In this document: positions 43,704 to 53,420 of the stretch, one piece after another | Numbering within the stretch: position 1 is the stretch's first letter | How the letters are laid out: each line of letters begins with the position of its first letter | Origin: Bacteroidota bacterium | Lineage (GTDB): Bacteria > Bacteroidota > Bacteroidia > AKYH767-A > OLB10 | Length of the DNA stretch: 64,000 nucleotides | Assembly: GCA_016717725.1 (NCBI GenBank) | Contig: JADKFA010000008.1 | Coordinates: 62,001 to 126,000 of the forward strand | Direction of reading: 5' to 3' | Translations under genes and position numbers: made by a program | The notes under the pieces: model-generated | The model's input: the letters and a program-made list of their open reading frames with translations, nothing else | The model's database searches: none | Told to the model about the DNA's origin: nothing

Positions 43704-46382
43704 ATGGAAATTCCAAAGACATTTCAATCTGAGATTGCCGAAAATAAATGGTACACCTACTGGATGCAGAAGGGCTATTTTCGCTCTGTTCCCGATGAGC
43801 GTGAACCTTATACCATTGTAATTCCACCACCAAATGTGACCGGTGTTTTGCACATGGGTCATATGCTAAATAATACGTTGCAAGATGTGATGATTCGTCG
43901 TGCTCGTATGCTTGGAAAGAATGCCTGCTGGGTGCCAGGAACCGATCACGCTTCTATTGCAACAGAAGCGAAGGTGGTGCAAATGTTGCGCGAGAAAGGA
44001 ATTAAAAAATCCGACTTGAGTCGTGAAGACTTTTTAAAGTACGCCTGGGAATGGAAAGAGAAGTATGGTGGAATTATTTTAGATCAATTAAAAAAGTTAG
44101 GCGCTTCATGTGATTGGGATCGTACTCGATTCACCATGGAAGATGATATGAGTGAGGCGGTGATCGATGTATTTATCGATTTGTATAAAAAGGGATATAT
44201 CTACCGAGGCATGCGCATGGTGAATTGGGATCCAGCCGGACTCACTGCCGTTAGCGATGAAGAAGTAATTCATAAGGAAGTACAATCCAAATTGACGTAT
44301 GTGCAATATGTGATTGTGGATGCGGACGAAGTTTTTGATGCGAATGATAAAGCTGCAATACAGAAAAAAATTGATGCGAAGTCGACCATTACCATTGCAA
44401 CTGTTCGACCAGAAACTATTTTAGGTGACACTGCTGTTTGCGTACATCCTGACGATCCGCGATACGCTCATTTGAAAGGGAAATTTGCGATTATCCCGAT
44501 GGTGAATCGTAAAGTGCCCATTATTTTTGATGATTATATTTTAATTGAATTCGGAACAGGTGCTTTAAAAGTAACTCCTGCGCATGATATCAATGACTAC
44601 AACCTGGGAAAAAAACATAACCTTGAAGTTATCGATACATTGAATGCAGATGGTACGATGAGTGCTCAAGCTGGATTTTACATTGGTGAAGATCGATTTG
44701 TGGTGCGCAAGAAAATTGTGAAGGATCTAACAGAGATGGGCTTGGTGGTGAAAGTAGAAGACTACACCAATAAAGTGGGTTACAGTGAGCGTACCGACGC
44801 GGTGATTGAACCACGATTGAGTCTGCAATGGTTTGTGAAGATGAAAGAATTTTCGAAACCTGCACTCGATGCCGTGATGGATGGTGAAGTGAAATTGTAT
44901 CCTGAAAAATTTGTAAATACCTATCGTCACTGGATGGAAAATGTACATGATTGGTGCATCTCTCGTCAGCTGTGGTGGGGACAACGAATTCCGGCTTGGT
45001 ATGATAACCAGGGGAATTTTTTAGTTGCAAAAACTGCCGAAGAGGCACTAGAATTATTCCAATCTGACAATGCTTCTATAACGGCTACGGATATCCGTCA
45101 GGATGAAGATGTGCTGGACACCTGGTTCAGTTCATGGTTATGGCCTATTTCTGTTTTTGATGGATTTAAGGATCCCAATAACAAAGACATCAATTACTAC
45201 TACCCTACTAACGATCTGGTTTCTGCCCCTGAAATTTTATTTTTCTGGATTGCCAGAATGATCATGGCAGGATATGAATACAGAGGGAAGAAGCCTTTCA
45301 ATAATGTTTATCTCACCGGCATTGTTCGTGATAAACAAGGTAGGAAGATGAGTAAATCGTTAGGCAATTCACCGGATCCATTAGATTTGATTAAAAAGTT
45401 TAGTGCCGATGGTGTGCGTGTAGGTATGTTACTTTCATCTCCTGCAGGGAACGACTTACTGTTTGACGAAAGCTTGTGTGAACAAGGAAGAAACTTCAGT
45501 AATAAAATTTGGAATGCCTTCCGTTTGGTGAAAGGATGGGAAGTAGATACGTCGATTCCCCAACCCGAAGTAAATAAAGTAGCAATCACATGGCTCGAAG
45601 CACGCATCAACGAATGCTTGGTTGAGATCAATGATCATTACGAAAAGCTTCGCATCTCGGATGCGTTGATGAGTACATACAAATTAGTATGGGACGATTT
45701 TTGCGCTTGGTATTTAGAATTAATCAAGTCAGGTTACCAACAAGCCATTGATTCAGCAACCCTCACTTCTACTATTGCCATTTTTGAAAAAATAGTTATT
45801 ATCGTTCATCCTTTTATGCCGTTTATTTCTGAAGAGATCTGGCACTTATTGAAGGAAAGAAAAGACGGAGATGATATCATCATTGCATCATGGCCTAAAA
45901 TAAATGCTGCTAACGAAGAGATATTAAAAGCCTTCCCTATTGCAGCGGAACTCATCGGAGAAATTAGAAATTTCCGTCAAAGCAAAGGATTAAGTCCGAA
46001 GGAAGCATTAGCCTTAAGTATTCGCTCCAATGGATCTACTTCAGCCTTGAATATTTTTGGAGATGCGATTATGAAGCTCGGCAATTTATCGGAAATTAAA
46101 TCGGTAACTGAAAAGCCTGAAAATACTTTCCCGTTTGTTATTCGTGACCTGGAATGTTTTATTCCGATGAGTGAGAACATCGACAAAGACGCAGAACGAA
46201 AAAAATTAAATGACGATTTAGAATATACGCATGGATTTTTGAAATCAGTGATGGCGAAGTTAAGCAACGAACGTTTCGTAAGTAATGCGAAACCCGAAAT
46301 TTTAGCTTCAGAACAAAAGAAAAAATCAGATGCTGAAGCAAAGATTCGTGCGATTGAAGAAGCGTTAAATTCATTGTCATGA
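43704..46382 (+). CDS. valS: Valyl-tRNA synthetase
   Basis: An 892-residue class I synthetase that charges tRNA-Val. The HIGH motif lies in PPPNVTGVLHMGHMLNNTLQ (residues 34-53), the editing domain contains TIATVRPETILGDTAVCVHP, and the KMSKS loop is GRKMSKSLGNSPDPLDLIKK. A tRNA-binding helical domain and a C-terminal coiled coil (KDAERKKLNDDLEYTHGFLK to the end) complete the protein. It is full length. The last codons overlap the class III aminotransferase by 4 bases. Confidence 0.97.
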   Translation: MEIPKTFQSEIAENKWYTYWMQKGYFRSVPDEREPYTIVIPPPNVTGVLHMGHMLNNTLQDVMIRRARMLGKNACWVPGTDHASIATEAKVVQMLREKGIKKSDLSREDFLKYAWEWKEKYGGIILDQLKKLGASCDWDRTRFTMEDDMSEAVIDVFIDLYKKGYIYRGMRMVNWDPAGLTAVSDEEVIHKEVQSKLTYVQYVIVDADEVFDANDKAAIQKKIDAKSTITIATVRPETILGDTAVCVHPDDPRYAHLKGKFAIIPMVNRKVPIIFDDYILIEFGTGALKVTPAHDINDYNLGKKHNLEVIDTLNADGTMSAQAGFYIGEDRFVVRKKIVKDLTEMGLVVKVEDYTNKVGYSERTDAVIEPRLSLQWFVKMKEFSKPALDAVMDGEVKLYPEKFVNTYRHWMENVHDWCISRQLWWGQRIPAWYDNQGNFLVAKTAEEALELFQSDNASITATDIRQDEDVLDTWFSSWLWPISVFDGFKDPNNKDINYYYPTNDLVSAPEILFFWIARMIMAGYEYRGKKPFNNVYLTGIVRDKQGRKMSKSLGNSPDPLDLIKKFSADGVRVGMLLSSPAGNDLLFDESLCEQGRNFSNKIWNAFRLVKGWEVDTSIPQPEVNKVAITWLEARINECLVEINDHYEKLRISDALMSTYKLVWDDFCAWYLELIKSGYQQAIDSATLTSTIAIFEKIVIIVHPFMPFISEEIWHLLKERKDGDDIIIASWPKINAANEEILKAFPIAAELIGEIRNFRQSKGLSPKEALALSIRSNGSTSALNIFGDAIMKLGNLSEIKSVTEKPENTFPFVIRDLECFIPMSENIDKDAERKKLNDDLEYTHGFLKSVMAKLSNERFVSNAKPEILASEQKKKSDAEAKIRAIEEALNSLS

Positions 46383-47581
46383 GTCAACAAAGTGTGCGAC
46401 AACTTTTCTTGCGACATGTTGCACAAACAAGTCCAACACCACTTGGCTTAGAAATAGAAAAAGCGGAAGGGCTTTATTTATTTGGAGCCAACGGAGAGAA
46501 ATGGCTCGATTTAATCAGTGGAATTTCTGTAAGCAATGTGGGTCATCGCCACCCAAAAGTGATTGAAGCGATCCACGACCAACTCGAGAAATACATGCAC
46601 TTGATGGTGTATGGGGAGTATATTCAATCGCCACAAGTAAAGCTAGCTGCTAAATTATCGAGTATAATTCCTTCTATCGATAGTGTTTACTTCACCAATA
46701 GCGGTGCAGAAGCCATTGAAGGAGCTATTAAATTGGCACGACGATATACAGGAAGAAAAAAAATATATTCATTTAAAGATGCGTATCATGGTTCTACCAA
46801 TGGAGCGTTGAGTTTAATGAGCAATGAATATTTCAGTATGCCTTTTCACCCTTTATTACCGGAAGTCTTTCATCTTACATCTGGCAATAATCACGAGTTA
46901 CAAAACATCGACAAAGAAACTGCAGCTGTGTTTGTAGAGATTGTTCGAGGAGAAGCGGGAGCTGAAGTGGTAGAGCCAACATTTTTGCAAGACTTACGAC
47001 TGCGTTGTACCGAAGTAGGCGCGCTTTTAGTCGTTGATGAAATTCAAACTGGGTTTGGTCGAACAGGTTCTTTCTTCGCTTCGCAAGGAGTGAATATCAT
47101 TCCCGATATTATCGTTATCGCAAAAGGTATGGGGGGAGGAATGCCCATTGGCGCTTTTATGAGTAACAAAAAAATAATGGATTCATTAAGTGACCAACCC
47201 GTTTTAGGCCACATCACCACTTTCGGAGGAAATTCAGTTTGTTGTGCAGCATCTCTTGCTACTTTTGATGTTATTCAGACTTTAAATACAGAAGAGCACA
47301 TTCCAAGATTAGAATCCATCGTTAGAAAAACCTTAGTACATCCTGCCATACAATCCATCAGAGGAAAAGGAATGTTGTTGGCTCTCGTATTTGCATCGGA
47401 TGAATTTGCACAACGAGTGATAGCTGCTTGTATAAAAAAAGGTATAATCACAGATTGGTTCCTGTTTGCCGCAAATCGACTTCGGATTTGTCCTCCTCTT
47501 ACTATTAACGAAGAAGAATTATTAGCGGCTTGTCATGTCGTATTAGAAGCTGTAGAGGAGTGCTATCAGCTTGATTTATAG
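46379..47581 (+). CDS. Class III aminotransferase
   Basis: A 400-residue PLP enzyme of the acetylornithine/ornithine/4-aminobutyrate transaminase group. Motifs are FTNSGAEAIEGAIKLARRYT (phosphate-binding), AYHGSTNGALSLM, LLVVDEIQTGFGRTGSFFAS, and the PLP lysine in IVIAKGMGGGMPIGAF. Substrate cannot be decided without neighbours of a pathway; acetylornithine or omega-amino acid transamination are possible. It begins within the valS stop (ATGA), so translation is probably coupled, though no biochemical link with valine charging is evident. Confidence 0.9.
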   Translation: MSQQSVRQLFLRHVAQTSPTPLGLEIEKAEGLYLFGANGEKWLDLISGISVSNVGHRHPKVIEAIHDQLEKYMHLMVYGEYIQSPQVKLAAKLSSIIPSIDSVYFTNSGAEAIEGAIKLARRYTGRKKIYSFKDAYHGSTNGALSLMSNEYFSMPFHPLLPEVFHLTSGNNHELQNIDKETAAVFVEIVRGEAGAEVVEPTFLQDLRLRCTEVGALLVVDEIQTGFGRTGSFFASQGVNIIPDIIVIAKGMGGGMPIGAFMSNKKIMDSLSDQPVLGHITTFGGNSVCCAASLATFDVIQTLNTEEHIPRLESIVRKTLVHPAIQSIRGKGMLLALVFASDEFAQRVIAACIKKGIITDWFLFAANRLRICPPLTINEEELLAACHVVLEAVEECYQLDL

Positions 47582-47637
47582 AAAGTCACGCAATAACTCC
47601 TCAAAACTTCATATAGCTCATTTACATTTGCGTTTCC

Positions 47638-47645
47638 TATCTTTG
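47638..47645 (+). promoter_or_regulatory. -7 element of response-regulator gene
   Basis: TATCTTTG matches the consensus exactly, about 50 bases before the ATG at 47695. A convincing -33 element is not visible. Confidence 0.5.
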
Positions 47646-47694
47646 TAGCGTTAATGTACAGAGAGTATTAGAATCCAAAAAAATTTATTCGGTT

Positions 47695-48369
47695 ATGAAC
47701 GTACTAATTGTAGAAGACGAACGCTCCTTGTCGCATGAGATGGAAATTTATCTTTCCCGACAAAATTTAAATTGTGATGTTGCTTTTAATGGAAAAAGCG
47801 CATCGGATAAAATTCACGCAAACTCTTATGATTTTGTCCTTCTCGATTTAGGATTACCTGATATGAATGGATTGGATTTGTTGAGAGAATCAAAAAAAGC
47901 AGGTATAGAAAGTGCTTTCATCGTGTTAACAGCACGCAGTGAAGTAGAAGATAAAATCACAGGCCTCGATTTGGGTGCCGATGACTACATCGCTAAACCC
48001 TTTTCATTGGCAGAACTTCACAGTCGTATGCAAGCAATTTTACGTCGTAAGCATGGACTAAAGTCCAACGTAATGAGTATTCATGATTTTGATATTGACA
48101 TTCAAAATCGAACGGTACATTGCAAAGGAAATAGTATTAATCTAACCAAGAAAGAATTTGATCTGTTGCATTATTTAGCGTTACATAAAAACAGAGTATT
48201 AACACGTATTCAACTCACCGAACATATTTGGGGTGATGTTTTAGAAGATGATTACGAATCGAATTACATTGATGTGCACGTAAAAAATTTACGCAAAAAA
48301 TTATCAGCACAATCCAGCGTTGATTGGTTTGAAACTGTACGTGGTGTAGGCTATCGTGTAAACGCATAA
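47695..48369 (+). CDS. OmpR-family response regulator
   Basis: A 224-residue regulator. The receiver has acidic residues ED at 7-8, the phosphorylated Asp at residue 51 (FVLLDLGLPDMNGL), and KPFSLAELHSRM with the conserved Lys. The winged-helix DNA-binding domain (about 130-223) contains LTKKEFDLLHYLALHKNRVL and YESNYIDVHVKNLRKKL. It pairs with the histidine kinase that follows after 37 bases. No target genes are adjacent, so the stimulus is unknown. Confidence 0.94.
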   Translation: MNVLIVEDERSLSHEMEIYLSRQNLNCDVAFNGKSASDKIHANSYDFVLLDLGLPDMNGLDLLRESKKAGIESAFIVLTARSEVEDKITGLDLGADDYIAKPFSLAELHSRMQAILRRKHGLKSNVMSIHDFDIDIQNRTVHCKGNSINLTKKEFDLLHYLALHKNRVLTRIQLTEHIWGDVLEDDYESNYIDVHVKNLRKKLSAQSSVDWFETVRGVGYRVNA

Positions 48370-48406
48370 GCATTTGACTGCTCCACAACACCGTCCTAAA
48401 AAGTCG

Positions 48407-49735
48407 ATGACCATACAGGTCAAGTTTGCGCTTTACAATGCAGTTTCCAAGGCGCTCATTATTTTAGCTTTTATGACCTTGTTGCCTATTTTGGTAGAAA
48501 GAATCGTTTATGAACATATCGACAAAAGATTAGTCGCACGAAGTGAACGAATTTTACTGACTGTAAAAAGAGGAAGTATAGCCGACATTGTTCGTGAACA
48601 AGATTGTAGTTTTGAAAGTTACAATATTTTAAAAGAAGAGTTTGTTGCCATCTACCCCATCACGGATCCTTTAAAAATGAATAACGGGACTCAAATTAGA
48701 AATGAGACCTGGAGCATAGAGGGAGAAAAACTTCAGCATCGAATAATAAGTCGACCTTTTTTATACGATAACCAAATGTACGAGTTGAATATTGGTGAAG
48801 GCATTAGTACCATTGACGAATTAAAATCCATTATTCAACGCTTTCTCTTGGTCATGATGTTAGGGGTGATCTTGATTTCACTTTTCATAGATTTAGCTTT
48901 TGCGCGTTTACTCTTAAAACCATTGAACAGCATCATCAGCACCAAGCTTCTTCCTGTACCGTCGCCCGCATATTTTAATTTTACTCCCATTCCAAGTTCA
49001 ACGGCTGAGTTCAATCAACTCGACAATCGAATCAACGAAATGATGCACAAATTGAAAGACACTTTTCAAATTGAGAAAGAGTTTATCAGTAATGTGAGTC
49101 ACGAGCTGCAAACACCTATCAGCATCATTCAAAACCGGCTGGAGAACATCATTAACGAAGGAAATTTATCCGATGAATTACTCATCAAACTTTCCGATTC
49201 ACAACGTACGTTGAATCGAATGAGTAGAATTATCAAAGCTCTTTTATTAATATCTAAAATTGAAAACGATCAGTACCTCAAGCAAGATACCATTGGTGCC
49301 ATTGAATTGATGGATGAAGTGCTTGAAGAGATTGAAGAGCGATTAACAGAAAAGAACATAACGCTCCATAAATACTTTTACGACGACTACAACATTATCG
49401 AATGTAATCGCACTTTATTATTTACCATGATGACGAATTTGATTAACAATGCCATCAAGTATAATAAAGACGGTGGAAGCATCGATATCTATACACGTGT
49501 AAAAGACGGTAGATTTCAAATTGAAATTAAGGACAGTGGAATTGGAATTGAAAAACAAGATATCAACGGAATTTTTGATCGATTCAAACGACTCAATAAA
49601 AATAAAGCGGATGGATATGGCTTAGGCTTACCCCTCGTAAAAACCATTGCAGGATTTCATAAAATCGAAATCATTGTTGATTCCACGCCGAATGAGGGGA
49701 CGGAGTTTATTTTGATTTTAGATTTTAGATGTTAG
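48407..49735 (+). CDS. Membrane sensor histidine kinase
   Basis: About 442 residues. The ATG at 48407 is preferred to a TTG at 48374. TM1 (about 10-30) and TM2 (about 155-178, FLLVMMLGVILISLFIDLAF) enclose a periplasmic sensor of about 115 residues with no recognised fold. The HisKA dimerisation domain carries the phosphoacceptor in FISNVSHELQTPISIIQNRL. The ATPase domain has NLINNAIKYNKDGG, DSGIGIEKQDINGIFDRF and DGYGLGLPLVKTIAG. Together with the OmpR regulator it forms a classical two-component pair. The coding end is followed by short TTAGATG tandem repeats. Confidence 0.93.
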   Translation: MTIQVKFALYNAVSKALIILAFMTLLPILVERIVYEHIDKRLVARSERILLTVKRGSIADIVREQDCSFESYNILKEEFVAIYPITDPLKMNNGTQIRNETWSIEGEKLQHRIISRPFLYDNQMYELNIGEGISTIDELKSIIQRFLLVMMLGVILISLFIDLAFARLLLKPLNSIISTKLLPVPSPAYFNFTPIPSSTAEFNQLDNRINEMMHKLKDTFQIEKEFISNVSHELQTPISIIQNRLENIINEGNLSDELLIKLSDSQRTLNRMSRIIKALLLISKIENDQYLKQDTIGAIELMDEVLEEIEERLTEKNITLHKYFYDDYNIIECNRTLLFTMMTNLINNAIKYNKDGGSIDIYTRVKDGRFQIEIKDSGIGIEKQDINGIFDRFKRLNKNKADGYGLGLPLVKTIAGFHKIEIIVDSTPNEGTEFILILDFRC

Positions 49736-49950
49736 ATGTTAGATGGATAATCTACTCGGAATAGAAATTTCATTTCATACTTCATATTAAATACAAAAGT
49801 TTATTTAAGAAGTTCCTTTAAATATAATGACTAACTTATTTGAAGGTCAAATAGAATGATTTTAAAGCTCAATATTGCCAAAATATGACCTTAATACAAT
49901 CAATTTTTGACCTTTAAAAGGAATGTAGGTCAAATCGATATTGAAAACAG

Positions 49951-50313
49951 TTAATATTGACCCGTCCCTAGCATTACTAAAGTACAAGCTTCTTCAAATG
50001 GAATTCCAGCATTTTTTAACATGGATTGAAAAAGAAGATCTTCTGTTCCTGGATTAAAAATTACTCTTTTAGGCTCCAGACTAATCACATAATCACGAAT
50101 ATTTTCTTGATGATTGGGACCCACGTACAATGTAACGGTATGGATATCCGATAAAAATTTATGTTCAGTAAAAATATCTACATCTCCTACTCTACCTGTT
50201 TTTAATCCCAAGGCATAAACAGGATGTCCATGTTCTCTCAATCGATTTATGGCTAGAAATGAATAGCGCGAAGGATTCGTGGAAGCACCAATAACTAATG
50301 TCGTTTTCTTCAT
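49951..50313 (-). CDS. CoA-binding domain protein
   Basis: A 120-residue single-domain protein of the CoA_binding_2 family (YccU-like Rossmann fold). It shows KTTLVIGASTNPSRYSFLAI at the N-terminus, GHPVYALGLKTGRVGDVDIF, and the family C-terminal region RVIFNPGTEDLLFQSMLK with GIPFEEACTLVMLGTGQY. Function is unknown; members bind CoA or related nucleotides. Its start overlaps the stop of the MFS gene by 4 bases, so it is the last gene of the TetR-amylase-MFS operon. Confidence 0.88.
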   Translation of the reverse strand: MKKTTLVIGASTNPSRYSFLAINRLREHGHPVYALGLKTGRVGDVDIFTEHKFLSDIHTVTLYVGPNHQENIRDYVISLEPKRVIFNPGTEDLLFQSMLKNAGIPFEEACTLVMLGTGQY

Positions 50314-51563
50314 GATATTTCGATATAATCGAGGTCTTTAGAAAACGTTTCTTTTAAACTGAATATTGCAATCATAGCCAGTGAAATGCAAACACCTCCT
50401 ACTACTAAAGCGCTATTCACTGCACCCATACTTCTCTCCAAAGTTTTAAATCCAAGAATAATTGGCACAACAGCACCTCTTACAAAGTTAGGAACAGTAG
50501 TAGTTACTGTTGCACGAATATTGGTTCCGAATTGCTCGGAAGCAATAGTTACAAAAAGTGCCCAATATCCTGTAGCGCAACCCATCATGAAACAAAGAAA
50601 ATAATATGAATTTGCTGTTAATCCTTTGGCAAAAAGAAATATGAAGACAAGAACAATAGTAAATAATAAATAAGCAACTACTACTTTCTTTCTACTTTTC
50701 AAGAGCTGACTTAATAATCCACTGATTAAATCACCTACCGACAATCCTAAATAAGCGTACATAATTGCATAACCTACTTTTACTTCACCAACTACCTCTA
50801 CTATTGCAGCAAACTTATCCGAGAATTTTATTAAGATGCCAATGCAAAACCATACGGGGAGGCCGACTAAAATACAAGCCAAATATTTTTTGAATCGCGC
50901 ACGATCGTTGAACAACATCAAGAAATTTCCTTTCTTAATTTGATTATTATGCTTCATATGCTCAAACATCCCCGACTCATACGTACTTACCCTCAAGAGT
51001 AACAAAACGAGTCCGAGCACACCGCCAATGATATATGCCATCTGCCAAGGTTGCAAACCAAAAATCACAAAAGGATTATTGCTAATCACAGCAGCAGCCA
51101 CCGCACCGAGCGCTCCCATAGTTACCACAATCAGCGTTCCATAACCGCGGCTTTCTCGATGCATTATTTCTGAAACTAAAGTAATCGCTGCTCCTAACTC
51201 ACCCGCCAATCCTACTCCAGCAATAAATCGAACGATACTATATTGAGTTAAATCAACCACAAAAGCATTGGCAACATTCGCTAAAGAATAAATTAAAATC
51301 GATCCGAAGAGTACCGACATTCTACCTTTTTGATCGCCTAAAATTCCCCACAGTAATCCGCCAATCAACATTCCGCACATCTGCCAGAGGAATAATAAAT
51401 AATCGTATCGATCGATCACCACAGGATCTAAAATTCCAATACCACGCAAGCTATCTTTGCTTACCACATTAAACAACTGCAGATCGTAGATATCTACAAA
51501 ATACCCTAAAGCCGCTACTAAAACGACCATATTAAAAGGATTCTTGGTTCCTTGCTTCGGCAT
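50310..51563 (-). CDS. MFS transporter (sugar-porter-like)
   Basis: A 417-residue major facilitator protein with 12 predicted TM segments. The A-loop between TM2 and TM3 reads GLLWGILGDQKGRMSVLFGS, matching the MFS signature. The acidic TM1 (AALGYFVDIYDLQLFNVV) and RFIAGVGLAGELGAAITLVSE in TM4 resemble metabolite:H+ symporters (SP/MHS group). It sits between a GH13 enzyme and a CoA-binding protein in one minus-strand operon, so a sugar or sugar-derived acid is a reasonable guess. Confidence 0.85.
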   Translation of the reverse strand: MPKQGTKNPFNMVVLVAALGYFVDIYDLQLFNVVSKDSLRGIGILDPVVIDRYDYLLFLWQMCGMLIGGLLWGILGDQKGRMSVLFGSILIYSLANVANAFVVDLTQYSIVRFIAGVGLAGELGAAITLVSEIMHRESRGYGTLIVVTMGALGAVAAAVISNNPFVIFGLQPWQMAYIIGGVLGLVLLLLRVSTYESGMFEHMKHNNQIKKGNFLMLFNDRARFKKYLACILVGLPVWFCIGILIKFSDKFAAIVEVVGEVKVGYAIMYAYLGLSVGDLISGLLSQLLKSRKKVVVAYLLFTIVLVFIFLFAKGLTANSYYFLCFMMGCATGYWALFVTIASEQFGTNIRATVTTTVPNFVRGAVVPIILGFKTLERSMGAVNSALVVGGVCISLAMIAIFSLKETFSKDLDYIEIS

Positions 51564-51574
51564 ATAAATTATTT

Positions 51575-53342
51575 TTAATGTATACGAATGATGTAAGCAC
51601 TATTCGGTACTAACTTTAATTTCAATCCTGAAAAACGATTTCCTTCTTTATAAAGTTCATCTGCAGTATGACTCCCTAACACCGCATTTCCCAACACACT
51701 TGTAAAGTTAAACTTTTTCTTAACATCCATCCCCATGCAACGAAAAGCATCGACTGGAATTCGAATATACGTTTGATATTCGCTATCCTTATTGAAATTC
51801 ACCACCACTAATAATTTCTCTTCCTTACTATGTCGTAAAAAAGCAAAATGGAATTTTTCATCAAACCCTTCACTTTGGTGATGGCGATTCGCATATTGTA
51901 AGTCGTACAATCCACCATGGTGAATAGCATCACTTTTCGAAACAAAATTCAACAACAATGAATACGTTGCTCTCAATGTTTTCTGCTCGTCAGAAAGAAG
52001 AGATCCATCACACTTACCTTTATTAAACCATTTTTGCAATTCAGGAGCGGAGCAATAATCGAAAATAGAAGTACGTCCGCGATCACCTGCGAATCCAACC
52101 AAATCGGTTGCAGACTCACCAACTTCTTGTCCAAAATAAATCATTACAGGACCTTTAGAGATACAAGCTGATACCACCATAGTAGGAATCCCTGCAAATG
52201 GATTCGAGGCGAAAAAACGAGAAGCAATTCTTTCTTCATCGTGATTCTCCATAAATGAAAGCATTCGTTCCGAATATTTCTCAACACTCCGAATACAATT
52301 CGAAATATCATCTGCTGAATGATATCCGCGAATGATTCCACCTAAGGTATCATATAAACTTACTTTATCATAGAGAAAATCAAAATATCCTTTATCCAAA
52401 TAATGTTCATACAATTCCGGCTTATAAATTTCAGCAATGAAAATCACGTTAGGATGATGCGTTTTCACACAAGGAATAATCCACTCCCAAAATTCAGCGG
52501 GCACCATCTCCGCCATATCACATCGGAACCCATCTACTCCTTTTCTCACACCAATAAAGAAGTATATCGAGTAATTTTATCCAGGAAGATGGAATGGGAT
52601 CAAAGAAACAATGATGCGGCGGATTAGGATCCACACCAAAATTAATTTTTATCGTTTCAAACCAATCATTAAGCGATGGATGCGATGAGTACACATCATT
52701 CCCCGTAACTTTTGCAGGAAATTCAACAAATTTTTTAAAACCGCGAGGCAATGTTCCACCATCAAGAGGAAGGTAGTCGGAAGGATATTGAAATGATTCA
52801 TTTTGCAAATACAAAAAATCATTTTGGGGAGCGAACAATTTGCGAGTATCATCATCTACCCCGAAATCACTTTTCTTTCCTGGATTCATATCTGAATGAT
52901 AAGATCGCGCCACATGATTGGGAACAAAATCAATAATTGCTTTTAATCCGCATTCATGCGTTCTATGAATCATCTCTTCAAACTCATGGATGCGATTCGA
53001 CACATCAACAGACAAATCAGCATCCACATCATAATAATCGCGAATGGCATAAGGTGATCCTGCGCGACCTTTTACAATATGCGGATCATCGGAAGGGATA
53101 TCATTTTCCTTATATGCAGAGAGCGATGAATGCTCTAAAATTCCAGTATACCAAATATGCGAAATGCCTAAAGCTTTTAAGCTATTTAATACGTTTGAAT
53201 TAATATCATTGAATTTCCCGCTCCCATTTTGGGCGAGTGTACCATACAATTTATTCTTGCTATTTACATTTGAAAAAACACGCAACAACAATTGATAAAT
53301 AACTAATTTACTAGAACCGGATTTAAAGTGGTAACTCTTCAT
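51575..53342 (-). CDS. GH13 alpha-amylase family enzyme (one frameshift)
   Basis: A glycoside hydrolase 13 enzyme of about 588 residues without a signal peptide, hence probably cytosolic. All four conserved GH13 regions are present once the halves are joined: IIDFVPNHVAR (region I), KGVDGFRCDMAEMVP (II, nucleophile Asp), VIFIAEIYKPELY (III, acid/base Glu) and MENHDEERIAS (IV). The frame breaks near 52530 between LLDILLYW and KGVDGFRC, where one base is in excess. It would cleave or transfer alpha-glucosides imported by the MFS protein downstream. The regulator gene lies 78 bases upstream. Confidence 0.88.
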
Positions 53343-53420
53343 ACTGTTGGTATGAAAATAGTCTTTCCACTAGCACCATTTTTTAAAAGAAGGATGCTTT
53401 ATTCACAACCCAATGTTAAG

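Noticed and set aside
44629..45048. Minus-strand open frame of 139 codons inside valS
   Set aside because: Antisense to conserved synthetase sequence; no independent promoter or protein motif.
52937..53203. Plus-strand open frame of 88 codons opposite the amylase gene
   Set aside because: Antisense shadow of GH13 coding sequence, His- and Tyr-rich with no motif; the opposite strand carries conserved GH13 regions.
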